Shown one piece after another: positions 54,638 to 64,000 of a DNA stretch of 64,000 bases. The DNA lies in contig NZ_CP015196.1 of the NCBI RefSeq assembly GCF_001623565.1, forward strand, positions 1,943,501 through 2,007,500, written 5' to 3'. The translations under genes were made by a program, and so were the position numbers. Below the pieces are notes generated by a model that saw nothing but the letters and a program-made list of their open reading frames with translations, made no database searches and was not told the origin of the DNA. How positions within the stretch are numbered: position 1 is the stretch's first letter; the number at the start of each line of letters is the position of its first letter. This DNA is from Streptococcus marmotae. GTDB lineage: Bacteria; Bacillota; Bacilli; Lactobacillales; Streptococcaceae.

Positions 54638-55708
54638 GCTAAATTTCAAGTTCAAGTTAGCCAGTCTGTAAAAATTCTCTAGGAGATTTGTAACCCAATA
54701 TCTTCTTTGGATAGTTGTTAATCCAGTTTTCAATAAATGCGACTTGTTGTTGCGTCGCATTTTTGCTTCCCTTAGGCAACCAACGCCTGATGAGTCTATT
54801 ATGATTCTCATTAGTTCCTCTCTCCCAAGAGGAATAAGGATGGGCATAATAAATGTTCTCAGGATCAAAGACATCTGCCAAACGACTGAATTCAGGCCCG
54901 TTATCAGCTGTGATTGAGTTAATTTGATACTCTCTGAGGATCATTTTCAGAGCTTGATTGACTGAAGACGCGGACTTATCGGGAATAAGTCGGATGATTT
55001 GATAACGACTCTTTCTATCAGTTAGAGTCAACAGGCACTCGTTTTTTGCCCGTGTTTGAATAACCGTATCAATTTCAACATCACCAACATTCTCACGCTG
55101 ATTAATGCTTTCAGGCCGTTCCTCAATCGATTTTCCAGCCGGCTTAAAGTTGGGACTCGCTTGCTTTTTCTTCGTTTTCTCTTTTCGAGGATAGAGCATG
55201 TCATCCTTGGTCAATCCTAAGTGTCCATGATGAATCCAGTAGTAAATGGTGGAGACGGAGACAGGTATCCCTTTTGCTTTTACCATCATCTCAGGAGAGT
55301 ATTTCTGTTTGATGTAGTGCAGAATCTTTTCTTTGAGTTCCTTGGTTAGGGAAGCCTGCTTCACAGAATGTTTACGATTGTTTTGATAGGCTTCTTGATC
55401 GAAGTCAGCTGAGTAGATTATTTCAAATTTTCCTTTACGCACTTGTTGTCTAACCTGACCACGTTTGACTTCGTTGTGAATAGTTTGAGGAGCTTTAGCC
55501 AATCTCCTAGCGATTTCACGATTTGAGAACCCTTCTTGAAGCCAACGTTCAATCATTCTACGCTCAGCTAGTGTCAACTGTTTCCTTTTTGGTGTATAAT
55601 AGTTTTGCATCTCAGAATCTTTCTAATTGTTGTTGTGGTGATTACAATTATATCTCTCTGAGATGTTTTTTCATACCATTGAGTGGCTAACTTCATTTTA
55701 GAACTTTC
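54638..55708 (-). mobile_element. IS30-family insertion sequence (1071 bp)
   Basis: Imperfect inverted ends: TTTCAAGTTCAAGTTAGCCA on one side and (reverse complement) TCTAAAATGAAGTTAGCCAC on the other, sharing AAGTTAGCCA. It is flanked by a 15-bp direct repeat GTTCCTTTTTGAAAA (54623-54637 and 55709-55723), read as the target duplication. One intact transposase. It sits between thrB and its terminator. Confidence 0.85.
54657..55610 (-). CDS. IS30-family transposase
   Basis: 317 residues. N-terminal helix-turn-helix (LTLAERRMIERWL, NREIARRLAKAPQTIHNEV), then the DDE integrase core: D in VGDVEIDTVIQ, D in ITADNGPEF, E in HPYSSWERGTNENHNRLIRR, the last being the diagnostic IS30 motif. Full length with an ATG near the element's left end. 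It appears functional. Confidence 0.93.
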   Translation of the reverse strand: MQNYYTPKRKQLTLAERRMIERWLQEGFSNREIARRLAKAPQTIHNEVKRGQVRQQVRKGKFEIIYSADFDQEAYQNNRKHSVKQASLTKELKEKILHYIKQKYSPEMMVKAKGIPVSVSTIYYWIHHGHLGLTKDDMLYPRKEKTKKKQASPNFKPAGKSIEERPESINQRENVGDVEIDTVIQTRAKNECLLTLTDRKSRYQIIRLIPDKSASSVNQALKMILREYQINSITADNGPEFSRLADVFDPENIYYAHPYSSWERGTNENHNRLIRRWLPKGSKNATQQQVAFIENWINNYPKKILGYKSPREFLQTG

Positions 55709-55725
55709 GTTCCTTTTTGAAAATC

Positions 55726-56592
55726 TTATCTTGATTCTGTACGGACACCTTGCCGATCAACTGACAGCACGACACACTCTCCATCTAGGGAAAGAGAATC
55801 TATAGCTTCTTTGATAGCTTGTTCTTTGTCCCTACTTGCTAAAACCATGACGGTTGGACCTGCTCCAGATAGATAGGTTGCATAAGCTCCTAATTCACGT
55901 CCTAACTGACGAATAGGATAGAATTCCTGAACCAATTTTTGACGAAAAGGCTCATGGAACATATCGGCTTCAATGGCTTTTCCTGCTTCTACTAAGTCAC
56001 CTGTTAACAATGCCGCAATAGCCACATTAGCAATAGAGCTTGCTGCAACAGCTTTTTTCGATGAAAATTGTGTTGGCAAGACGCTGCGACTCTCGCTCGT
56101 ACGCAAGGAATAGCTCGGAATAAAGGCAACAAAGCTAGCTTCTGGAAAATCCGTCACAATCTTTGCAACTTTTTTATTGACATAACTGGAGATGACCAAA
56201 TTCCCAAAAATCGCAGGCGCCACATTATCCGGATGTCCTTCGATTTCTGTTGCCAAACGCAGTTTTTCATCATCTGTCAACTCTAAATTAGCCAATTGAT
56301 TGGCTAGTTCAATTCCTGCTACAATGACAGAACTAGAGGAACCAAGTCCACGTGCTAGTGGAATATCACTCGTCATCCGCACATGATGTGGCTGCAAATC
56401 TGGACAAACCTTCAAGGCCGTTTTGATGAGCAGGTTGTATTGATCAGAAGGCACAAATTCCAAATCATGCTCGACAAACCATTCATCCTGCGGTTTAACA
56501 ATATCGATCGTTAGATACTTTGATAACGCAACGCCAACTGAATCAAAACCTGGTCCAATATTGGCACTGGTTGCTGGTACGATAATCCTCAT
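55726..56592 (-). CDS. thrB: Homoserine kinase
   Basis: A 288-residue GHMP kinase phosphorylating homoserine in threonine synthesis. Motif 1 [19 protein letters not shown] at the N-terminus, ATP-binding [11 protein letters not shown] (about 85-95), and motif 3 [13 protein letters not shown] near the C-terminus. One base separates it from hom. The IS30-family element has inserted about 17 bp after its stop codon, leaving the coding sequence intact. Confidence 0.95.
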   Translation of the reverse strand: MRIIVPATSANIGPGFDSVGVALSKYLTIDIVKPQDEWFVEHDLEFVPSDQYNLLIKTALKVCPDLQPHHVRMTSDIPLARGLGSSSSVIVAGIELANQLANLELTDDEKLRLATEIEGHPDNVAPAIFGNLVISSYVNKKVAKIVTDFPEASFVAFIPSYSLRTSESRSVLPTQFSSKKAVAASSIANVAIAALLTGDLVEAGKAIEADMFHEPFRQKLVQEFYPIRQLGRELGAYATYLSGAGPTVMVLASRDKEQAIKEAIDSLSLDGECVVLSVDRQGVRTESR

Positions 56593-56593
56593 C

Positions 56594-57880
56594 TTATTCC
56601 CCTAACACTTTGAAGGTATTTTGAAGCGTAAAGTCAGCTACTTCTGCTAGAGTGCTTGTCACACGTTCTAGCTGAGTTTTACTCATACTATGGGTTACAA
56701 CTACGAGCCGTGCCTGCTCACCGTCAGAAGCCTGTTGGAGAATTTGCTTGAAGGAAATTTCTTCCGCATTGAAAATCTCAGCCAATTGGAGCAAGGTCCC
56801 ATTTTTGTCTGGTGCCAAGATAGAGAAATAATATTCACTACGCACATCACTTGGGGCTGCAATTTGGAGTGGACGAGAGAATTCATTAAAGGATTTCCCA
56901 ACTGTCTCATCTTTCAAACGGCGAACAATACGAATAATATCTGCTGTTACGCTAGCTGCTGTTGGTTTTTGACCAGCTCCTGGCCCATAATACATAGATT
57001 GACCAATTCCGATTGACTCAACAAAAACCGCATTCATTACGCCATTGACACTTGCTAAGGGGTGTTGCTTTGGCAAGAAGGTTGGTGACACTTCAGCTGA
57101 CAAACCAGAAGCTGTTTCCCGGATATCCCCAACTAATTTAATGACATAGCCCAATTCCTGCGCTACCGCTACATCATCTGGTGAAATAGTCGAGATTCCC
57201 TTATGCTCAACATTATCAAAATCAATCGTCATTCCAAAGCCAAATTGACTGAGAATGACTGCTTTGTAGGCCGCATCAATTCCTTCAACATCATTGGTTG
57301 GATCAGATTCCGCATACCCTAATTCTTGAGCTGTTTTCAAGGCTTCTTCATAGGTCCATCCCTCGTCTACCATTTTAGTCATCATGAAATTCGAGGTACC
57401 ATTTAGGACACCTAGGATACGGGTTACCTTATCAGATACCAATGAATTTGACAGAGTGCGCAAAATAGGAATACCGCCCGCAACAGCTGCTTCATAATAC
57501 AGTGCGACCTTGTTCTTCTCTGCTAATGTCCGCAGTTCGCTTCCATGAACTGCCAATAAGTCTTTATTAGCTGTAACAACATGTTTCCCAGCCTCCAAAG
57601 CACGACGAATAAGCGTCTTAGCTGGCTCAATCCGTCCCATCAATTCAACAACAATCTGAATGTCCTCATCAGCTAAAATCTCATCTACATTTGTCACAAA
57701 ATAATAGTCGTGTCCTGCTGCTTCTAAGCGTTCTTTTTCTGCATCGTCTCGTACCAATACTTTTGCAATTTCAATCGTATCTTGAGCAGCTTGCTGAATC
57801 TTCTCAGCATTTTCCTTCAGCAAGAACGGAATCCCACTTGCTACCGTTCCAAAACCTAATAATCCAATCTTTACTGACAT
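56594..57880 (-). CDS. hom: Homoserine dehydrogenase
   Basis: A 428-residue NAD(P)-dependent enzyme reducing aspartate semialdehyde to homoserine. Rossmann motif [12 protein letters not shown] (about 6-17), catalytic region with [10 protein letters not shown] and [14 protein letters not shown] ([13 protein letters not shown]), and a C-terminal ACT domain (about 345-425) for threonine feedback. Promoter on the minus strand: TTGCCA (57937-57932), 18-bp spacer, TATAAT (57913-57908). First gene of hom-thrB. Confidence 0.96.
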   Translation of the reverse strand: MSVKIGLLGFGTVASGIPFLLKENAEKIQQAAQDTIEIAKVLVRDDAEKERLEAAGHDYYFVTNVDEILADEDIQIVVELMGRIEPAKTLIRRALEAGKHVVTANKDLLAVHGSELRTLAEKNKVALYYEAAVAGGIPILRTLSNSLVSDKVTRILGVLNGTSNFMMTKMVDEGWTYEEALKTAQELGYAESDPTNDVEGIDAAYKAVILSQFGFGMTIDFDNVEHKGISTISPDDVAVAQELGYVIKLVGDIRETASGLSAEVSPTFLPKQHPLASVNGVMNAVFVESIGIGQSMYYGPGAGQKPTAASVTADIIRIVRRLKDETVGKSFNEFSRPLQIAAPSDVRSEYYFSILAPDKNGTLLQLAEIFNAEEISFKQILQQASDGEQARLVVVTHSMSKTQLERVTSTLAEVADFTLQNTFKVLGE

Positions 57881-57943
57881 ACAAACTCCTTAAAAAGTAT
57901 TTCTACTATTATAGCAGATAATCAGAGAAATTGGCAAAAAATT

Positions 57944-57952
57944 TGATATAAT
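57944..57952 (+). promoter_or_regulatory. Extended -10 promoter of the deacetylase gene
   Basis: TGATATAAT on +, 127 bp before the ATG, divergent from and partly back-to-back with the hom promoter. The leader has TCATCC/GGATGA complementarity but no structure I can name. Confidence 0.55.
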
Positions 57953-58078
57953 GGAACCATAGCAAAAAATAGTAGAATAACACTCTCATCCATCAAACTC
58001 TCACTATCTCGTTGGTATATTTTGCCTACAAGATAGGTCTGTAGAAGGATGACTCGTTAGATAAAAAAGGAGGTTGTC

Positions 58079-59035
58079 ATGGCAGCACAAAGAAGCCGAG
58101 CCCGTCGTAAAAATGGAAAACGTCAACAGCGTAGGAAGAACCTTTGGGGTATTTTTCTGGCTCTAACCGCTATTTTAGCCATTTCTCTCACCCTCTATCT
58201 CAAACGTGATTGGCTCTTTGCGGGTACCACATCAACTCCATCATCAACAACTCAAGCCAGTCAGGTAACAAATGAAGCACTTGACTCCTCATCAACCAAT
58301 CAGGATACAGTTACCACTGCTGAGAAGGAAAACATGGTATGGGAAAAGCAAGAAGCTCCCGTCAAAATACCGATTCTCATGTACCATGCTGTCCATGTCA
58401 TGGCTGCTGAAGAAGCTGCAAATGCCAATTTAATTGTTGATCCAGCTACCTTTGAGAGCCATTTGAAAGCCTTACAAGAAGCAGGCTACTATACTCTCAC
58501 ACCAGAAGAGGCTTACAAAATTTTAACCGAAAATGTCCTCCCAAAAGATAAGAAAGTCGTCTGGCTTACCTTTGATGATAGCCTTTGGGATTTCTACAGA
58601 GTCGCCTATCCCTTGTTAAAACAATACAATATGACTGCAACTAATAACGTCATTACAGGTGTTACTGATACACAGCCAGACCATTTGACATTGGAACAAC
58701 TCAAAGAAATGAAAGGCATGGGTATGACCTTCCAAAGTCATACTGTCAATCACCCAGATTTGGAATATAGTACACTAGAAGCCCAGGAAACCGAGTTGAA
58801 AGACTCGAAAGAATATCTAGACCACCAACTGAATCAAGACACTATTGCAATAGCCTATCCAGCCGGTCGCTATTCTGATCAGACCATCAAAACGGTTGAG
58901 AATAATCACTACAAGCTAGGAGTAACAACCAACGAAGGTCTTGCTTCCGCCACAGACGGACTGCTCACCTTAAATCGCATACGAATTTTGCCAACCACCA
59001 CTGCCGAACTCTTGTTACAGATTGTTGACCAATAA
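58079..59035 (+). CDS. Polysaccharide deacetylase (NodB domain), membrane anchored
   Basis: 318 residues. A basic N-terminus (RSRARRKNGKRQQRRK), one membrane helix (about 22-42), a Ser/Thr linker, then a NodB-homology domain (about 95-310). Motif 1 reads TFDDS instead of TFDDG, with the catalytic and metal Asp kept; motif 2 is SHTVNH with both metal histidines; a PAGRYS motif follows. It probably removes acetyl groups from a cell-envelope glycan, acting outside the membrane. AAAAAGGAGG precedes the ATG. Confidence 0.85.
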   Translation: MAAQRSRARRKNGKRQQRRKNLWGIFLALTAILAISLTLYLKRDWLFAGTTSTPSSTTQASQVTNEALDSSSTNQDTVTTAEKENMVWEKQEAPVKIPILMYHAVHVMAAEEAANANLIVDPATFESHLKALQEAGYYTLTPEEAYKILTENVLPKDKKVVWLTFDDSLWDFYRVAYPLLKQYNMTATNNVITGVTDTQPDHLTLEQLKEMKGMGMTFQSHTVNHPDLEYSTLEAQETELKDSKEYLDHQLNQDTIAIAYPAGRYSDQTIKTVENNHYKLGVTTNEGLASATDGLLTLNRIRILPTTTAELLLQIVDQ

Positions 59036-59413
59036 CAGTCTTTCCTCAATGAGGCTAGTCAAAAACTAGCCAATCATAAAAAAGACAGGTATATTCAAGC
59101 GAATGTTGATTACGTCTCGCTGAACTATCTGCTTTTTCTTTTGTTTCACTAATTTCATAGCCAATTTCGGTCAATTCACGCTCATTAAGAGGAAATCTAT
59201 TTCTGTTTCAACCATTTTTGGCTCTCTGACATTACTCAATGGAAACCAAAGTTAGCATTTTTACTACTTTCTTAGACGGTACGGACATGGACTACTTATT
59301 TTTTATTACTGTTCGTCTCATTTACTGATAAGTATCTATTTGACTCACTTTATCTGCTCCGTTTTACAGCAAAAATGGATGGTTACAGACAAAATAGCTA
59401 TTTTTGAAATTTA
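59036..59413. other. Intergenic region with a hairpin and a gene remnant
   Basis: GGCTAGT (59053-59059) pairs with ACTAGCC (59065-59071), a possible weak terminator. On the minus strand a start-less frame 59207-59055 reads RFPLNERELTEIGYEISETK and onward to a stop, which looks like a protein remnant I cannot name. The rest is AT-rich without clear content, up to the ISL3 copy 2 left end. Confidence 0.35.
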
Positions 59414-59537
59414 GGCTCTATAATATCTGTAGTGGGTACGCCCGCCACAGAGATTATGGAGCCTTTTTCAGTGTAGAAAAAAAGTTCCATATGACCTATA
59501 ATGAAAAGCGACAAAACTATCATTTAGAAAGACTCAT

Positions 59538-60773
59538 ATGGAACAACTAAATCTTATCACAAATTTTCTCAAAATAAAAGACAAAAATATCACTATCACT
59601 AATGAATGCGACATGGGAACACACTTAGAACTCCACGGTCACTTGGATTACACAGCCCCTAAATGCCCTTCCTGCAAGGGACAAATGGCTAAGTACGACT
59701 TCCAGAAAGCCTCTAAAATCCCCTACTTAGAAACTGCTGGCTACCCGCTACTTATCCGCCTTCGAAAGCGTCGTTTCAAGTGCAAAGACTGTGGGAAAAT
59801 AGCGGTCGCTGAAACTCCTATTGTTAAGAAGAACCATCAAATCTCTGTCGCTGTCAACCAGAAAATCGCACAATTACTCATCGAAAAGCAAGCAATGACA
59901 CATATCGCACACAGACTCTCCATTTCTACATCTACAGTTATTCGAAAACTCAATGAGTTTAAATTTGAAACGGATTGGGATAAGCTTCCAGAAGTCATGT
60001 CCTGGGATGAGTATGCCTTCAAGAAAGGGAAAATGAGCTTTATCGCTCAAGATTTTGACACAAATAACATCATCGCTATCCTTGATGGAAGAACGCAAGC
60101 AACCATCCGAAATCACTTTCTGAGATACCCTAGAAAGGTCAGAAACCGCGTTAAAATCATCACTATGGACATGTTTAGCCCTTACTATCAACTAGCCAAA
60201 CAACTTTTTCCTCATGCTAAAATCGTGCTGGATCGCTTCCACGTTGTGCAACATCTCAGCCGTGCTATGAACCGTGTCCGTACCCAAATCATGAATGCTT
60301 TTGACCGCAAATCGCATGAATACAAGACGCTCAAACGCTACTGGAAACTGGTACAACAAGATAGCCGTAAACTCAGTGACAAGCGGTTTTATCGCCCAAC
60401 CTTTCGCATGCATTTGACCAATAAGGAAATCTTAGACAAGCTCCTATCCTACTCAGATGAGTTACGACAACATTATGAACTCTATCAACTTCTTTTATTC
60501 CATTTCCAAGAGAAGAACTCAGATCATTTCTTTGACCTAATTGAACAAGAAATAGCCACTGTTAACCCTATTTTCCAGACGGTATTTAAGACGTTTCTAA
60601 AGGATAAGGACAAGGTTTTAAATGCCTTGAAATTACCTTATTCCAACGCTAAATTGGAAGCTACCAATAATCTTATCAAAGTCATCAAGCGTAATGCCTT
60701 TGGATTTCGGAACTTTGAAAACTTCAAAAAGCGGATTTTGATTGCCATCAATATCAAAAAAGAGGCTCTATAA
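59538..60773 (+). pseudogene. ISL3-family transposase of copy 2, truncated at the C-terminus
   Basis: 411 residues, identical over most of its length to the copy 1 and 3 transposases (418 residues). The insertion of copy 3 replaces the last residues KTNLVLSRC with AL. The DDE core is complete, so activity is possible, but the gene is formally disrupted. Single differences include LKIKDKN for LKMKDKN and NALKLPY for NALELPY. Confidence 0.88.
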
Positions 60774-62177
60774 TATCTGTAGTGGGTACGCCCGCCACAG
60801 AGATTATGGAGCCTTTTTCAGTGTAGAAAAAAAGTTCCATATGACCTATAATGAAAAGCGACAAAACTATCATTTAGAAAGACTCATATGGAACAACTAA
60901 ATCTTATCACAAATTTTCTCAAAATGAAAGACAAAAATATCACTATCACTAATGAATGCGACATGGGAACACACTTAGAACTCCACGGTCACTTGGATTA
61001 CACAGCCCCTAAATGCCCTTCCTGCAAGGGACAAATGGCTAAGTACGACTTCCAGAAAGCCTCTAAAATCCCCTACTTAGAAACTGCTGGCTACCCGCTA
61101 CTTATCCGCCTTCGAAAGCGTCGTTTCAAGTGCAAAGACTGTGGGAAAATAGCGGTCGCTGAAACTCCTATTGTTAAGAAGAACCATCAAATCTCTGTCG
61201 CTGTCAACCAGAAAATCGCACAATTACTCATCGAAAAGCAAGCAATGACACATATCGCACACAGACTCTCCATTTCTACATCTACAGTTATTCGAAAACT
61301 CAATGAGTTTAAATTTGAAACGGATTGGGATAAGCTTCCAGAAGTCATGTCCTGGGATGAGTATGCCTTCAAGAAAGGGAAAATGAGCTTTATCGCTCAA
61401 GATTTTGACACAAATAACATCATCGCTATCCTTGATGGAAGAACGCAAGCAACCATCCGAAATCACTTTCTGAGATACCCTAGAAAGGTCAGAAACCGCG
61501 TTAAAATCATCACTATGGACATGTTTAGCCCTTACTATCAACTAGCCAAACAACTTTTTCCTCATGCTAAAATCGTGCTGGATCGCTTCCACGTTGTGCA
61601 ACATCTCAGCCGTGCTATGAACCGTGTCCGTACCCAAATCATGAATGCTTTTGACCGCAAATCGCATGAATACAAGACGCTCAAACGCTACTGGAAACTG
61701 GTACAACAAGATAGCCGTAAACTCAGTGACAAGCGGTTTTATCGCCCTACTTTTCGCATGCATTTGACCAATAAGGAAATCTTAGACAAGCTCCTATCCT
61801 ACTCAGATGAGTTACGACAACATTATGAACTCTATCAACTTCTTTTATTCCATTTCCAAGAGAAAAACTCAGATCATTTCTTTGACCTAATTGAGCAAGA
61901 AATAGCCACTGTTAACCCTATTTTCCAGACGGTATTTAAGACGTTTCTAAAGGATAAGGACAAGGTTTTAAACGCCTTGGAATTGCCTTATTCCAACGCT
62001 AAATTGGAAGCTACCAATAATCTTATCAAAGTCATCAAGCGTAATGCCTTTGGATTTCGGAACTTTGAAAACTTCAAAAAGCGGATTTTGATTGCCATCA
62101 ATATCAAAAAAGAGAAGACCAACTTGGTCCTCTCTAGATGTTAGCTGACATCTACCCACTACAGTTGACAAAGAGCC
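60764..62177 (+). mobile_element. ISL3-family element, copy 3 (intact, nested in copy 2)
   Basis: 1414 bp from GGCTCT to GAGCC. It is flanked by the 8-bp duplication AAAAAAGA (60756-60763 and 62178-62185), which belongs to the copy 2 transposase 3' end. Confidence 0.94.
60888..62144 (+). CDS. ISL3-family transposase (copy 3)
   Basis: 418 residues, full length, ending KTNLVLSRC like copy 1. The zinc-finger motifs CPSCKG and CKDCGK, the helix-turn-helix and the DDE domain are all present. It shares RKVRNR and LSRAMNRVRTQ with copy 2 and differs there from copy 1, indicating a recent local origin from copy 2 or a sister copy. Confidence 0.93.
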   Translation: MEQLNLITNFLKMKDKNITITNECDMGTHLELHGHLDYTAPKCPSCKGQMAKYDFQKASKIPYLETAGYPLLIRLRKRRFKCKDCGKIAVAETPIVKKNHQISVAVNQKIAQLLIEKQAMTHIAHRLSISTSTVIRKLNEFKFETDWDKLPEVMSWDEYAFKKGKMSFIAQDFDTNNIIAILDGRTQATIRNHFLRYPRKVRNRVKIITMDMFSPYYQLAKQLFPHAKIVLDRFHVVQHLSRAMNRVRTQIMNAFDRKSHEYKTLKRYWKLVQQDSRKLSDKRFYRPTFRMHLTNKEILDKLLSYSDELRQHYELYQLLLFHFQEKNSDHFFDLIEQEIATVNPIFQTVFKTFLKDKDKVLNALELPYSNAKLEATNNLIKVIKRNAFGFRNFENFKKRILIAINIKKEKTNLVLSRC

Positions 62178-62249
62178 AAAAAAGAGAAGACCAACTTGGT
62201 CCTCTCTAGATGTTAGCTGACATCTACCCACTACAGTTGACAAAGAGCC

Positions 62250-62290
62250 CGAAAAGACTTAGAGGACTATCCATCTAAGCCTTTTCTTTT
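62250..62290. terminator. Terminator of the LPXTG protein gene
   Basis: GAAAAGACTTAGA (62251-62263) pairs with TCTAAGCCTTTTC (62274-62286) with one mismatch. It works on the minus strand for the surface protein and perhaps also on +. ISL3 copy 2 ends one base before it. Confidence 0.8.
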
Positions 62291-62327
62291 TATAAATCCC
62301 TTATATAATAGTGATTATCTAAGTGAA

Positions 62328-64000
62328 TTATTTTTTACGGCGTTTTGCTACTCCTGCAAGACCCAAACCTGAAAGAACTGTTCCTACAACTGTAAGAAGT
62401 GAGCTTGCATCACCTGTCTTAGGCAATACTTTCTTGTCTTCTTCTTTCTTAGCTGCTGCTTTATCTGATGATGCAGCTGCTTTCGCTGTTGAAGTGCTCA
62501 TGCCTGGTTTAGTAGTGTTACCTGGAGCTGGAGCAGTATTTGTGCTTGTAGTTGTTGCTTTTGGTCCACCTACTGGAGCTGGTGGAGTATTTGTGCTTGT
62601 GGTTGTTGAACCAGGTTTATGACGCATACCTGGGCCTTGGATAGGTCCTTGTGGGCCGCTTGGTGCTGCTCCACCTTTTGTAAGAACAAGGGTACGTTTT
62701 TCATCACGAACTTTAAGAGCTTTCACTTCACCTTTGTGGCTCACTGGCATTCCACCGTATTCTACAAATCCGTAGCCGTTATTTCCTGGGTCTACAATTT
62801 CATATGCAACTGTTTCACCGTCTTTAGCTGGGATTGTGATCGTACCATCTGCACCTGTTGTCAAACGGTACTCTTTTCCACCTACAGTTACTTTGATACC
62901 AACGCCTGCAAGTGGTTTGCTTTGGTCTGCGTAGTCTACAACTGCCACGATAACTTTTGCTTCACCTTCTGGAAGTACATCATTTTGTTGTAAATTATCT
63001 AGATCTAGTTTTGGAAGATCAACCGTTGGAACTTCATCTGGACCAGTAGAATGGTGCTTACCTCCAACATTTTTCAATACAAGAGTACGTTCTTGCAAGC
63101 TAGCTGCATTAGCTGTTAACATACCTTGGTTGCTAACTGGGCTACCATTGTACATTACATACTCATAACCTGCTGGAAGTGTTGCAATACGGTAGCGAAC
63201 CATTGCACCACCATTCGTTGTCAATTCGAGGACACCTTGATCATTTGTTGTGTAAGTTGCAGCTTTACCATTTACCAAAACATCAACTGATACGTTTGGT
63301 ACTGGTTTACCAGCTTCATCGACAACTTTAACGCGTACTTGCGCTACTGAAGTGTTAGGTTCTTCCTCATTCTTGTTTTGTTGTTCTACCTTTTTATTGA
63401 CTGTAATAAAGTCCTCGGTAGTCTCATGCTCAACTGCTTTTACAGATAATTCAAAGTTAGTTAACTCATATCCTTCTGGAACACTTGTAAGTGCTGCTGA
63501 ATAGTCTCCTGGTAACACTCCTGTGAAGACTGCATTACCAAATTCATCTGCTGTAACTGTCTTATAAGTACCTTCAGCACCTGGTACAAACAATTTAACT
63601 GTCGCACCTGGAACTGGAGTGTGGGAGTTGTCTACAACTTTAACAACGACTTGTGATGAACCTTCTAAGTTAGATAATTCTGGTTTCAAAACCTCGTTAT
63701 TATCAGGTAGAACTGAGTAATTTTTAGGTGCTTCTTTTTTAGCGACTGTAATAAAATCATTGGTAGTCTCATGCTCAACTGCTTTTACAGGTAATTCAAA
63801 CTTGCTTTCTTCATATCCTTCTGGAACGCTTGCAACTACTGCTGTATAGTCTCCTGGAAGCACTCCTGCAAAGTTTGCATTACCAAACTCATCTGCTGTA
63901 GCTGTCTTGTAAGCTTCAGTACCACCTGGTGCAAACAATTTAACTGTCGCACCTGGAACTGGTGTGTGGGAGTTGTCTACAACTTTAACAACGACGTGTG
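62328..64000 (-). CDS. LPXTG surface protein with CnaB-like repeats (5' end outside window)
   Basis: The frame is open to the window edge; 557 residues are visible. Two similar domains of about 110 residues (each with VVVKVVDNSHTPVPGATVKL, TADEFGN, GVLPGDY, VPEGYE and AVEHET) are followed by two further related domains (VVDEAGKPVPNVSVDVLVNG; VVDYADQSKPLAGVGIKVTV). These have the CnaB/SpaA-like beta-sandwich pattern. A Pro/Thr/Gly-rich linker then leads to LPKTG, a hydrophobic helix and KRRKK. It is anchored to the wall by sortase A, an adhesin or pilus-like stalk by type. Confidence 0.88.
   Translation of the reverse strand, partial: HVVVKVVDNSHTPVPGATVKLFAPGGTEAYKTATADEFGNANFAGVLPGDYTAVVASVPEGYEESKFELPVKAVEHETTNDFITVAKKEAPKNYSVLPDNNEVLKPELSNLEGSSQVVVKVVDNSHTPVPGATVKLFVPGAEGTYKTVTADEFGNAVFTGVLPGDYSAALTSVPEGYELTNFELSVKAVEHETTEDFITVNKKVEQQNKNEEEPNTSVAQVRVKVVDEAGKPVPNVSVDVLVNGKAATYTTNDQGVLELTTNGGAMVRYRIATLPAGYEYVMYNGSPVSNQGMLTANAASLQERTLVLKNVGGKHHSTGPDEVPTVDLPKLDLDNLQQNDVLPEGEAKVIVAVVDYADQSKPLAGVGIKVTVGGKEYRLTTGADGTITIPAKDGETVAYEIVDPGNNGYGFVEYGGMPVSHKGEVKALKVRDEKRTLVLTKGGAAPSGPQGPIQGPGMRHKPGSTTTSTNTPPAPVGGPKATTTSTNTAPAPGNTTKPGMSTSTAKAAASSDKAAAKKEEDKKVLPKTGDASSLLTVVGTVLSGLGLAGVAKRRKK

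Larger units (their letters stand above)
59414..62249 (+). mobile_element. ISL3-family element, copy 2, interrupted by copy 3
   Basis: Left part 59414-60763 (1350 bp) and right part 62186-62249 (64 bp) add up to 1414 bp, the length of copies 1 and 3. Copy 3 sits between them. The outer flanks do not match: GAAATTTA on the left and CGAAAAGA on the right, so no target duplication is visible. Confidence 0.92.

Noticed and set aside
58560..58590. Inactivation of the polysaccharide deacetylase because motif 1 reads TFDDS rather than TFDDG
   Set aside because: Both aspartates and the H-x-x-x-H motif are present; the last residue of the motif varies in active members.
59406..62257. An 8-bp target duplication around ISL3 copy 2
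   Set aside because: The flanking 8-mers GAAATTTA and CGAAAAGA do not match, so none is claimed.

Overview
The window looks like a Streptococcus chromosome, close to the mitis/sanguinis/suis lineages. It is AT-rich, has many TG-n-TATAAT extended -10 promoters, and carries a 356-residue XerS recombinase beside a difSL-like site. It also has a YSIRK/LPXTG adhesin made of SSURE repeats next to a TCS08/SptRS-like two-component system, and the usual tdk-prfA-prmC-sua5-glyA gene order. The species cannot be fixed from this sequence alone. The replication terminus is inside the window: left of the dif site (18946-18976) nearly all genes are on +, and right of it most are on -.

Left arm (1-17.8 kb). 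In order: an LtrA-like membrane protein; a beta-glucoside operon (licT-bglP-bglA) with promoter, cre, RAT and terminator visible; an unexplained operon of two esterases and an ATP-grasp ligase; a BceAB-BceRS-like antimicrobial peptide module with two BceR-type boxes, whose sensor kinase is frameshifted; a nitrilase-family gene; a phosphohexomutase; and an ISL3-family element inserted in the loop of a terminator.

Terminus (17.8-21.1 kb). xerS and dif overlap at the xerS promoter. Next to them lies decayed accessory DNA: an ABC-transporter fragment, a long inverted repeat, a UDG-superfamily-like gene and a GNAT remnant.

Right arm, core part (21.1-36.2 kb). ylxM-ffh, a GntR regulator, guaA, a lipoprotein, an SDR enzyme, the overlapping operon tdk-prfA-prmC-sua5-glyA-nucleoid protein-PvaA-like protein, a tautomerase and a MATE exporter. 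Three BOX-like repeats (ATACTC...GAGTAT) sit between genes.

Right arm, surface and accessory part (35.2-64 kb). A TCS08-like two-component system lies beside a 1618-residue PavB-like adhesin with nine SSURE repeats; a SaeR-like direct repeat lies upstream of the adhesin promoter. Then come a lipoprotein hydrolase, guaC and nth. The most interesting locus is 45.4-49.7 kb: a lactococcin-972-like bacteriocin with its DUF1430/ABC transporter, a divergent Rgg regulator and, between them, an unlisted 22-codon ORF with a strong ribosome binding site that looks like a short hydrophobic pheromone. After it come murB-potABCD, an IS30-family element at the foot of the thrB terminator, hom-thrB, a polysaccharide deacetylase, two nested ISL3 elements and the 3' part of an LPXTG protein with CnaB-like repeats. 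All four IS insertions abut or lie inside terminator-type hairpins.
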